From a virus, in the IMG/VR virus record IMGVR_UViG_3300020578_000034, positions 23,842-87,841 of that record: 64,000 nucleotides of DNA; one strand, given 5' to 3'. Of this stretch, positions 1-12,000 are shown piece after piece; position 1 is the stretch's first letter; the number at the start of each line of letters is the position of its first letter. Below the pieces are notes generated by a model, which was not told where the DNA came from, ran no database searches, and saw nothing but the letters and a program-made list of their open reading frames with translations. Position numbers and translations under genes: made by a program.

Positions 1-3000
1 GAAGGGGAGGCGGCCGGGGATACGCCAGAGGAAATTCTGGAGAGAATTCGCGACGCCCACGACGCCGCACGCGGCGACATCAGCGATATTGATGGCCCGG
101 AAGCCGGGATGAGCGACCCGGACTCGCGCCGATTCGTGGGGCGGACAGACGTCGAGTCCCGGGAACGGGAATTCTACGAATTGATGCTGGACGAACGAAG
201 GGCCGACGAAGCACTCACGACTGGCGACACGAGCGTTCTGCGTCCCCGAATACTCGACGATATTTTGGAATATCTCGGAGACGAGAACGAAGACGATCCG
301 GATTACGTCCCGTCTGCCGATGAGATCGCCTCTTTGGCGCAGGAATTGGCAGAGGAGGCAGTCGAAAAATTCATAAACGAGGATAATTACGTTGGCGGCT
401 CGTCCCGCAACCCTGTGTACAGGGGAAGGAACAACAGGGACCTGTGGCCCAGGCGCGACGAAATCTTCAGGAAATTCAGCGGAGGCGACGGGGAAGCCGG
501 AATGAGCAGAGGCGGAGGCGGCCCCGACGAATTGGCCGACAGATTCCGTAAGGCCCGAGAGGAGAGAGAGCAGCCCGGCAGCAGAGGTCTCGACGACGAT
601 ACGTCGGCAATGTTTAGACAGGCTGAGGATTCTTTGCGCGGAAGTTTCCGTCCGAAGACCAACGAAGTTGATAGGTACGAGTACAGCGACCGAGACAACA
701 TCAACGCCATGCGGTCGCAGGCCGAAATAATGAGGACGGACTACAACGACGAAGAAGCCGCCCAACTCTTTGAGCAGGCCGCGGACATCCTTGAAGATCG
801 ACTCGCGATGCCCAAGGATGACGACATCGTCGACGCAGAGATAGTAAGGACCTACGGGCAACTGGACGAACTCATTGAGAGCCCTTGGCGTCCTGCCGAA
901 AACATAACTCTCCACCTGGATCCGGTGGACGGAAGTATTCGCGAAGCCGATGCCTACGAAGCCGTGTATTTGGCCAACTCCGAAGAGGCCGAGCTGGACA
1001 TGTTCAACATCGACGACTACGACTCGGTCGGCTACGACGAAGCGGGCAATCTCGTCAGCCGGGCCCCCGACGGGGACGAAATAATCTTTACGGCGGAGCA
1101 GCTCGATTCGGCCGGTCATAGAAGGAAATACGGCAGAAGGACCTACGGGGAATTGGGAGAACTCGTGGAGAGCACCTTCCGCCCCTCGGAAAACGAACGC
1201 ATCTACCGGGATCCAACCAACGGGCGACTTTACCTGGCGGACTCTGGCGACCGGGACACCGGCGACGACGCGCCGCTCCCCGACTTCAACATCGACGACT
1301 ACGACTACGTCGGCTACGACGGAGAGGGCAACCTCGTCGTCCGCGGACCAGACGGGGACGACATAATCTTCACGGCGGAGCAACTCGGTGCCACCGGGAT
1401 GACCCGAGCGGAGATCGAGATGCTTGAGGCGGAGCGGATTGGACTTGCGAACTTGTCGGCACGACGCGAGAAGATGCGGGATGCCGGGATGTCTCCGGAT
1501 TATTCGGTCAGATCCCCGAGCTGGCGCGGTCAGGGTGAATTCTGGCTTGACACCTCGACGGGGAGAATCTTTTACAGGGACTCCACTGACTTCGAGGATG
1601 GGGACGGTTTTGACGGGGAATTCGTGGACATAGCGGGGGTGCAGTCGGAAGACGCCGATTGGATCCGCGAGAGTCTGCTCGCCAATTGGGACTCAATAGG
1701 TTTCAACACCAGGGGCGACTTCGTCTACAGGGGCGTCGACTTCGGGCAGGCGATGGACATCAACGACCCGGCACCGCCGCTTGACAATCGCGGGCAATTG
1801 ATACCGAACCAGGAAGAGGTCATATTCAGCGCGGAGCAAATCGCCTCCAGGCCCAGGATGAGGGACGACGACATCGTCGACGGGGAGATCGTCGACGACG
1901 ACGGGGAGGCCGGAATGGCCGGTCCGAACAGGAACAGACGCCGCGGGCGCGCCGTGGTAATCGATTCCGGAGAAAAGCTCGAGGAACTTTTCAGGAGAAG
2001 AAGGAGCGGGGAAGACATCTCGGACATGATGGAGGACATTGACCTGCCGAATCCGGGAGAACGTGCCATCACGGACCCACCCCCGGGTGCGGAAGCCGGA
2101 ATGGCCGGTCGCGCCAGGACCAGGGCGGAGAACGCGGACCTGGGGAGAAAGATCTGGTTGGCAAGGACCCACGACAAGCTGTCGTTGGACGAGGCCGGCC
2201 GTCGCTTCAGGACGTCCCGGCAGAGGGCCAGGCAGCTTGAGCTACTCCATCACAAGTACCTGCGCGACCTTGGTCAGCAGCACGCCAACAGGCTCGCACG
2301 GGCGATGGTCGACGACCCGATGACCGGTCTCACCGACTCCGAGGCGGATCTGCTCAGGCGACGTTTCGACGGCGAATTGCTCGAGGAGGCGGCTGAGCGA
2401 TTGAGGACCGACAGGTTCGCCATCAGGCGCATGGAGCAGCTCGCCCTCGCCAAGCTGAGGAACAGGATGATCGATGATGGTCCGTCGGGTGCGATGGCCC
2501 TCGGTCGTGGAGGCAGGGCGGTGGACGCCGCCCGCCCAAAAGCACCAGGGGCCGAAAGGCCCGGAAGCCGAAGAAGAAGAAACGCGGTTGATCCGAGTTT
2601 CATAGAGATCCTCAACTCGCTGAAGGAGTTGGGCGAGGACGGACTGAGCAACGCGCAGAGGGTGCGACTGGCGGCCCTGATGCGATTCCGTCGTGTGATC
2701 AGCAACAAGATAGACCAGTTGATGGTCGGCGGGTCGCGTCGTCGCCGCCTGTCCGCCGTCGCCCCGGAGGTTGACCAGCTCAACAAGTCCATGCGCGGCC
2801 CGTTCTCTTCGCTGGCCGAGGCCGCGAAGATAACCACGGGCAGCCCGAGGGATTTCGTCTCCTCCGCCATCAAGATCGCGAACGATGAGCAGGATCCGCT
2901 CGACATTGACGGACCGATAAACGTACAGGTCTTCGAGGCATTGCGGTCCACGAACGACGATTTCGCGGCTGTCGCCAGGACCCTCGGCATGGACGAGGAG

Positions 3001-6000
3001 ATCGTTCGCCTGCGAGCCGCGGCCCACACGTTGAGGTTGCTCGCCTCGGCGAGGCCGGCCAGGATGAAGGTTTTTAGGCGCCTGCAGAGCAGCGGTGACA
3101 CCCTGACGTCGATTGAGCGCTTCATCGTTGGGAAGTGGCTCAACGGAGCATCGGACCTTGACATTGCCGAGAGGATGGGGGACGGGTACGACGCGGCGCG
3201 CGTCGCCGCCACGAAGGTTGCGGCGCTAGCCAAGCTCCAGGTAGACGTGAACTCACCGGAGATGCGCAGCAGGGTGGTTGACGGGAGGATCTTCTACGAC
3301 GAGTTCGGTCTGTTCGTCGAGCTGACCGACGACGCCGGGGCCACCACCTACAACAGGATCGGTGACGGGCCGATGAGCATGGGGCTACCCGGCGACTTTT
3401 CGGACGCGTCCGGGGGTATGTCGCCTCCCAACCGCAGGGTCGTGTTCGCTGACTTCGGCGACGGGGGCAGGGAATACGTGGTCACTAGGACGGTCCGAAG
3501 GGACAGGGCGAACCCGAGCATGGAGTCAGTGATGATGATGCCGGTGAGGGGCGACGACCAGGCGACGGTGTCTACGCTCATCGGCAGGCAGCTGTTGGGC
3601 GACGATCGCGGGGCGAACCTCGAGTTCCCGGCGATTCTTTTGAAATCGGACGGAAGGATCACCGGCGTGGCCGACCTCTCGGGCAAAGCAGTTCGTTTCT
3701 ACGGTTCGCGCGTCATCAACGAATCCGCCCCCAGCGTCGCCGAGAGGGTCGGCGCGATAAGGGCCAACGACTCGGCGGCAAGGACGAAGATGGACCAGGA
3801 CGTCGAGGGCGCCGAGAGGAGACTGAGCGGTCTCATGAGGGCGCTGGACCACCTGATTAGCACGGGCGACTGGATCGGAGGCGACGCAAACGTGACCGGG
3901 AGGGTCCCCGAATACGCGACCATGATGAGGTACGGACTCGACTCCGACGACGACGGTACGCCGATCACTCCGCGCAACAGGACCAAGGAGCAGTTCGAGC
4001 TGGACGAGGCGGAGTTCTTCCTGTCCAGGTACCCGGACGCTCCCGCTGACATGGTGGAGCAGCACGTCCAGAAAGCCACGTCGGACCGGCTCGCCCAGGT
4101 GCGCAGGAAGGTCGATATCGCGAAGAAGGAGCTCGACAGGCTCAAACACGTCCGGGACTCCAAGGAGGTCAGGCGCTCCCAGAACGTCGTTGACCTCGAG
4201 ACGCTTGACGACGAGACGGCGAGGATGCTCGCCGACGAAACCGGATTCCTTGCGTCCATGTCCGGGCAGGATTACGACGCCGCCGGCGTGTCAAGGGGCG
4301 CTGACGGTTTCGCTTACGTTGTCCACAAGGGGCCTGACAGGCTCTCGGGTGGCGTGCTCGACCCTCGCATGTCGGCGGGCGTCGAGGGCCGCGCCGGGTC
4401 GGTGGCCGGGCAGGGCGACACGAGGGGGGCGAACAGGATCTACGTGGCGAGGTTCCTGCAGTCCGCGGAGGCGAAGTCCGACATGGTCAGGCACTCGTCC
4501 GACCTCGCCGCGAGGATCGCCCGAGGCGAGACGGTCGTCACCGCACACCCGTCGATACGTAAGGCGTTGAGGGCGCAATCCCAGCTCCTGTCGATGGCAT
4601 TCGGCGAAGGCGGATTGCTGAACATGGAGAACTTCGACGAGGCGCGCGTCGCCGCGATCGTCGCGGATGTCAACAGGTTCGTCGACGCCCAGAAACGCGA
4701 CCTCCAGCGCTACCAGAAGATAAGGGACTCGTTGACGAAGTTCGGCGGGAGGGACATGGACCAAATGCTGTCCGCCGAGTCGGACGCCACGCGCGCGGTC
4801 GGTTCCCTCGACTTCTACGGAAGGTACGCCGATTTCGACCTGCCCCGCGACGTCGTCAGCTTCTCGCCGGGGTTCACGGACGGGCTCACGAGAAGGTGGA
4901 CCCCCGTGGACGAAACGATGCTCGACCGGTGGGAGCTGACGGGCTCGCTGCGCGGCGGGGCGTTCCTGGCGGCGGGCAGGCTGGACGCGGAGATAGTCAG
5001 GGGCGGGCTGCTCGGACCGAGCGGCGAGTCGCAGATAATAGCCCCACTCAAACCCCTGATCGGAATTTCGACGCCGGTCAGGATCACGAACGACGTCGCG
5101 CCGAGCGACCCGAAGTTCCTTGTGCAGAGCCTCGGCCCGGCCCTGATGGCTAGGGCCATAAAGATGCACAAGCGCGACGGGTTCGTCGACATCGAGACCG
5201 TCCTGACGGACCCGGACTTGGCGCCGCAGGGTTACGTCGCGCGAACCGGGGACGCCGAGGCCGGTATGGCCGCGCTGGAACCGCGCAGGCCGATCCTCGA
5301 CGAGCGCGGGAGGCTCGACCCGATTTTGACGCGCGACCAAGCGTACCTGGACGACAGGGAGGAGAGGGATCTGCCAGATGGACCGATGCAGAGACTCCTC
5401 GTCCCGCAGACTCCGTCCACGTTCATCGAGGCCCCTCCTGGTGACCTCACGCCCGAGACGAGGAGGGCTCCGTGGGCGATCGGGTACACGGGTTCGGCGG
5501 CGGACATCGCCATTGGACTGGACGAGGATTACCCGGAACGACTGGTTCACGTCGTGGCACCCTCGGCGTTGCCGCCAGACAACGCAAAATTCCCCGTGAA
5601 CGAATCGGGCCCGCATCTGATGCTCGACCGGGAACCGCTGGACTTCCTGGTTCACGTGTTGAACGACATCAACCGCCTGACGGTGGAGGAGAGGGAAGCC
5701 TCGGAGAGATCGCTCTCGGACAGGGGCTACGAGGTCGAAAGATCGGAGTTCGACCCCCCGGACGATTTCACTCCGAGAGAACGTCACCCGACCTACCTTG
5801 TCGTCGACGTCAGGAACGAGCCGCAACTTCTGGGTCCCCCCGGAAGCGGGATCACGAGAATCATCAGGATCAGGGAAATCCTGAGGTTCAGACTGTCAAA
5901 CGAGGCCGACGAATCCCAGCCCGGCGGGGGACCGTTCTGGAGGCGAATCGACCCCGAGGCGGTCGCGAGAGGGGAACCTGGGAGAACCACGACCGATGGC

Positions 6001-9000
6001 CTTGGGTACATGGACTTCGTGATAGACGTCGACCCAACCTACGACGGAGACCTCATTGACGACACCAGGGAGGTGAGGATCAAGCCGGAGAGCATCGTCG
6101 GGAGAATAGTCTCCGCCGAGGAGCTGTCCGTCACCTCCCAAGTGACCAGGCAGCTCTACGAAGGGGACGGCGTTCGCCGCATGGGGTACCCGCGCCCCTA
6201 CGGTCGCTCCGGCGGCGACGCAGAGGCAGGGATGGCACTCGCTCCCCGCACGGCCGATCTGGTCGCAAGGACCGAGAAGTACTTCCCGTCGGACGACAGG
6301 AACGACTGGCTGATCCCAGAGTCCGTCATGCCGGACAGGGAGCAGGCGGAGCTCCTCGGCCTGCTCCGCGACGCGCTCGGCGGAAAGGCGATGACGCTCG
6401 GAGGAGAGCAGAGGTGGCGGATGCTCCTGCTCAAGGCTGAGTCCCTCCGTCGCCTGCGGAGCCTGAGGGGCGAGCTCCCGCACGAAAGGGACGAGATCGG
6501 CGTCTCGATGTACGACACGTTCGCGGCCGACACCGACAGGGGATACGGGCAGCTCATTCCGTTCGTGGAACCAGGGACGACGACGCACATTCGTTACGAC
6601 AGGAGCGGGAACCCGGTCGAGTACGTCCCGGTCAGGATCGGCAGGAGCATCGCCGACGCCTCAACGTTCGAGTACCACCCCGCGTCGCAGGTCAAGTACG
6701 CGCTCATTCTCTCCGGCAGGCAGCTTAGGACCTGGAACCACCCCGAGGGAACCGCTCCGGGGGTTTCGCAGCGAGTAGCGAGCTGGGAGGACGAGGGAGT
6801 CGAGCTTGACGTCCTAAGCGAGGAGATCCGCTTCCAGGCCTCGCGCACGAGGCAGATGGACGAACTTCTCGGCTTCACCGGCGACTCTCCGCAGAAAATA
6901 ATCCTCGCTCTCCGCCGAGCGGCCAGCGACAAGTCACCCAGACTCAGGGACAGGTTCGTGTACGACCCATACGGATACGTCGTTCTGTCCGACGCGCCGC
7001 GGAGGCAGGAGGACAGCGTCGTCGCCCTGCGCAGGTCCGAGAACTTTGCCGACCTGCAGAGACTGATCGCCGGCATAAAGAAGGACGAAAAGTCGGTGAA
7101 GGTTACGCAGGTCGTCGGCTACAAGCCAGGCTCCAAGACGAGACCGTCGCTGGTCGACCGGGTCATCCGCTCGCCCAGGGTGGTCAGCGGCGTGATGGAC
7201 GAGATCACGGGGGAGTTCGTGCTCGACGGTAACGGAACCCCGCACATCGTCGGGTACCTGCCCGACGGATCGCCGATAGCCGTCGAGATCTCCGACTTGG
7301 TATACGACCGCGTCTCGCCGAGGCGAGCCGACGACGAATTCTCGCCGTCGAGGAACCGCGCTCCAGGCGGGGATGCGGAAGCGGGGATGTCCTCCCCAAC
7401 GAGGTCCAACCTCTACAACTACATAAAAATGCGGCTGAGGGGCGAAGGCGGCGACCGGGACAGTGATTACATCGAGATATCCAAACTGCCCGGCACCGCG
7501 AGGGCGAGGGACGGCGGTGCGTTCGACACGAGCCCGGCGGGAATAATAAGGAGGATCGTCGCCGCGGTTCGCAAGAGGGACAGGGACGCCGGAGGAAAGG
7601 TGGGTCTCGTCTTCTCCTACCCGAGCTCGGTCAAGGACAAGCCGGGCGTGAAGGAGGACAGGAACAGGACCATCTTCAACCCACTCGTCGTGTACGGCGA
7701 GTACGACAAAACCATCGGCGAGACCCGGATCCTCGTGACGGACGACCGAGGCATAACGAGGCTCGTCCCGATGTCGCAGGTTGACCTGTCCAAGCTCGCA
7801 ACCGACGAGGAGAGACTCGGGGACCACTCCAGCAACAACGACGTGCAGGTCGGGGACCTCAACGCATACGTGGTCGGCGACGAATACGTGGACGGGAAGA
7901 AGCAGAGGAGAGTGTTCAGCACCGACAGGATGAGGCCGGTGATACGCGACGACGACGAGAGCACGAAACCGAGGCCGGCGACCAGTCGACCCACCGCTGA
8001 CACGACAAGCGAGGCGACGGACAGCCCGGACACGCGCGAGATCCCAATCGTTGCCAGCGACTCCGACGACCAAAATCTTGTGGGCCAGATCGAAACCAGA
8101 CCCGGCGAGTTCGACGCAGTGACGCTCGATCCCCGGCCCGAGTACGTCGCACCCGGTGCGGGGATCGACGGGGCGAAACCCACGGCGAGGGAGGTCGCGC
8201 GGGGCTTGGCGCGCAACGACCCCAAGGCCATAGAAGCGGGTCGGGCGGACGAAAAAAGGCTGTGGGAGCGAATAAGGCTGGGCACCGAAAAGTGGATCGA
8301 AACCTGGAAAAAGAGGGCGGTTATAGACGAAGAGACCGGCGAGGAGGTGATAGATCCGAAAACTGGCAAGACCGCCCTCAGAACGCCTTTCAGGAAGGCG
8401 TGGCGACCCTGGGGAAATCCGATCGGCCCCGACGGCAGGGAGCTTCCGACAGGCATCAAGGCCGAGATGGACAGAATCAGGAGCTGGCCTGAGTTCATGA
8501 ACTTCATAAGGCGCAAGAAGCTCGTCTTCGTCGACTGGGAGACGACCGGCATTCCGATAGGCGAGATTGACACGGGTAGGCCACTGCAAGTGGGCATCAT
8601 CGTCGTCGAAAACGGGGATTTCGCAAACCCCAAACGACTCGAGGTGTGGATAGATCCCGCCGGCACGCCGCTGTCGGATTGGACGAAGAAGAACGTGAAG
8701 AAGAACGGCATCCCCGTCGGTCAAGCGCTAGCGACCTCACCGGGCGAATTCGTGCCCGTCGACGAGGCGCGGCGCCTAATAGCGGAGGTCGTGGGGGCCG
8801 ACGGAATAATCATCTCCCACAACATGAGGAATTTCGACATGTCGCTGTGGAAGGAGGTGATGGGCGAATACCCCACCGCCGGCTGGATGGACACGCTCGC
8901 CATCGCCAACTGGGTGTTCCACATCGACTCCTACAGGTTCAAGCAGATCCAAGCACACCTGAATGGTTCTCCGTCGGCGAAGTCCGGTAAGAAAAACTAC

Positions 9001-12000
9001 GACAGGGACATGAACCCGTTCGTCAACTGGATCTCAAAGGTCATCACGATCCGCGGGAAACATCCCGAATACCCGCATGCCAGGTCGTGGGGGGGAAGAG
9101 GTGGCAAACCAGACGCCCTCGACAGGATAGGACGCAGGGCCACCGGTCCGCTGAAGTACATACCGATGTTGAAAAAGGAGGGTCTCGGACAGTGGTACCC
9201 GAAGTTCGTGTCGTCCAACGCGCTCGAGGCGCTCGCCCGGTACTTCGACGTGCCCGTATTGGCGGCGCACGACGCAGTGGCGGACATAAACGTTACCGCC
9301 AAGGTCTTCCTGGAAATGGTGGCGCTCGCTGAGCGGTGGGGAAGGGCCGATCAGATGTTTGACCCAAATTTAGTGCAATGGGCGCAGGACCAGGTCGACA
9401 ACCAGTACACGGCCGACCTCGGCGCTTGGAGAAACCAGAGCGGCATCACGGAGCGACCGCGCGAGAGATTGTTCGACCCGGAGACGCCGACGCAGCCCAG
9501 CGGCGGAGACGCGCCAAGGGAACCGCGACCAGGGGGCGGTGGTGGTGGGGCGTCCACGCCCCCAGGCGGGGGAGACACCCGACCACCGGGAGGCGGAGGG
9601 ACGCCACCCAGGGACGACGGAGACCCGAACAGGAGGCTTTTGTACCAGACGGTCTCGGGGGTCCGCGTATACGAGACGCCCACGGGCATCCACTACGAGT
9701 TCAAGTCGGTCTCACCCAAGGACGGGCCGGGCCCCGCAACCGCCGCTTTGGCCACGTTCAACGAGGCGCGGGATGCAGGATTCGCGATCGAGTTCAACTA
9801 CGGCAGGAATCCGGACGGGTCGACGGCTGCGTACAGAATCATCTCAATCGAGCTGACGACCAAGTCGGGAGTCAGGCAGTCGGAGGCACTCGGGCCAAAC
9901 GACTTGGTGGTCCACGGAATTGACCTAGCGGACGGGAAACTCAAGAAGTTTGATTTCGCCCAGATAAACGCAGGCGGCAACACCCCCCCGAGACCCAGCG
10001 AGCTGACGGAGCTTCCCGCGAACATATACGGCGTACGCACGTCGGCCGGCCCCGGGGGCAAACCTACGACGCCCGCCCAGTACGCCGACCACATGAGGAG
10101 GAGGAACTTCGGGAGAAGGAGGTCGCCGGACGGACCGTTCGCCGGCATGGCGGGCCTGACCAACAGGGACGGAGCGACGGACTCATCCTCCTACTGGGTC
10201 GCAACCAGCGACGACGTGGCCATGGCGGACATGTCCGATGTCGAGCTATCCGAGCAACTCGCTGCGCACAGGCTCAGGTTCGAGAACGCTTTCCACTCGG
10301 GGCCGTCCTCGAACGCCGCCATGTCGAGGGCGCTCGATTCGGTCGCCGCCGCCAACAGGGTGATGAGAATCAGGTCAAACGACAGCACGGACCAAAACGG
10401 ATTCTCCGTGTCGATGGGCAGGATGGGGTACAAGCTGACCGGCGAATTCAGGGCCCCACCGGGGATAATGGACGGAAGCTACGAGCTCCCCGGTGAGTTC
10501 GTCGCCGACAGGGCCGAGCTGGCAAGGAACGCCAACCTGTCGCTGATGCTCGACTACTCGGTCGCCAACGGAGAGATTGCGGAGGCCCTGGAGAGGGTCT
10601 CAAGGTTGTCGCGAGTCCCCAGGTCCGAGCTCCTCGGCAGGCTTTCGACGCACGACTACTCGACGTACTCGGACGCAATCACGTCAAGGGCGTTCAGGAA
10701 CACGTCCGAGATGGTGTCCGATGGCGTCGCCACCCCCTCCTCGCTTGGAATGATAATTGACCCCGCCTCGGATCCGGCTAGCGCTGCGCGCGCCGTGGAA
10801 TCGGCGCTGCGCAGGCTGGGGATCAACACGCTGGACATTGGCAACGGGTTGAGGAGGGGAGGGAGGAACTACGCGCAAAGCGAGGCGGACGACCTCATCA
10901 ACCAGTTCAACGAGTCGGTTTCGGACCTGTTCTCCTTCGACCATGACGGTAGGCGTTCCGATCCGGAGTTCAGGGTCAAGTCCGACGCGATCAAGGACAA
11001 GATAAGGGACTTGAGCGACGAGATCAGGAGGAGACACCTGTCTTCGCCGCAAGCGGACGCGGAGGCCGGCATGGGCACCCCGGACCCCGACCTCCGCCGC
11101 GTGATGAGCGATTTCGTGCGAATCGCCCCATCCATGGATTTCGAGGTCGCCAGGGACGCAGGGTTTGACGAGGATTGGAAGCGCCTCTCCGACCAGATAA
11201 TCGACGACTTCGCCCGGCGACCGGACGTACAGACGGAGGCGATCAAGTTCGCAGCGTTCGGCGACGCGCTGAAAGGCAGGGCGAGCGTCGTCGGTCTGGC
11301 GATTGACCGAGTATTCGACCCGAGCAAAGCCCGCGTCTCCGCGAATTCCCCATTGGGGCGCGATTTGATCAAGTCCGCCGCGAAGATCCTCGCGCTCATC
11401 TACGACGTGAAGTTGGGGTCGACGGACATGCTCGGACTTCTGGGTTCCGCACCGGGGGCTGGCCCCGGCTCCGGAGTCAGCGGGCTGGACGTCACCTACA
11501 AGATGATCGATTCCGGCGCCGCCGCACTGTTCGCCAGGGGCGGCCGAAGGGCGCTGGTCGCGTACCTGGCGGAGGCCGTGAGCCTTGGTCTGGTGCCTGC
11601 CTACAGGGCCATGGGGATTCTCGACAGGCTGTCCCCATCCCCCAGGACCGCGGCGACATCCTCGGATGCCGAGGCGGCCATGGGCCGGTCTGTCGGTTCG
11701 TCGCCGTTCGGCGACGCCGACGGGATACCGATTCTGAGCGGATCAAAGTGGTTTGACGCGCGGCTCCACGCCATGTTCGGCACAAATTACGAAAAGATAG
11801 CGACTGGGTTCGGGAACCGTTTCAGGACGCTGCCCGACAGGATCTGGAACTCGCCGACCGACGACGACCTCGTCGACATCTACCACTACGCCACGATGCT
11901 CAACCACGACTCGATGATCGAGGACCTCGTCATAAGGGGCGACAGGGTGGACGCCGTCGACTTCTCCCAGTTCGACGTGGCGGACGCGGGACAGGCCCCC

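Noticed and set aside
1476-1493. D-A-G-M-S at about 1480 as a further junction
   Set aside because: Lies between repeat copies without the Gly-rich linker; Glu is absent. Kept out of the count.
3406-3426. A-S-G-G-M-S as a further junction in protein A
   Set aside because: Only Gly-Met match and no domain change is evident on either side.
4291-5826. Long minus-strand open frame (511 codons)
   Set aside because: Arg/Val/Asp-rich antisense translation with no domain pattern or start signal.
6934-8724. Long minus-strand open frame (596 codons) opposite protein A
   Set aside because: Antisense shadow in GC-rich DNA; the + strand carries the exonuclease motifs.
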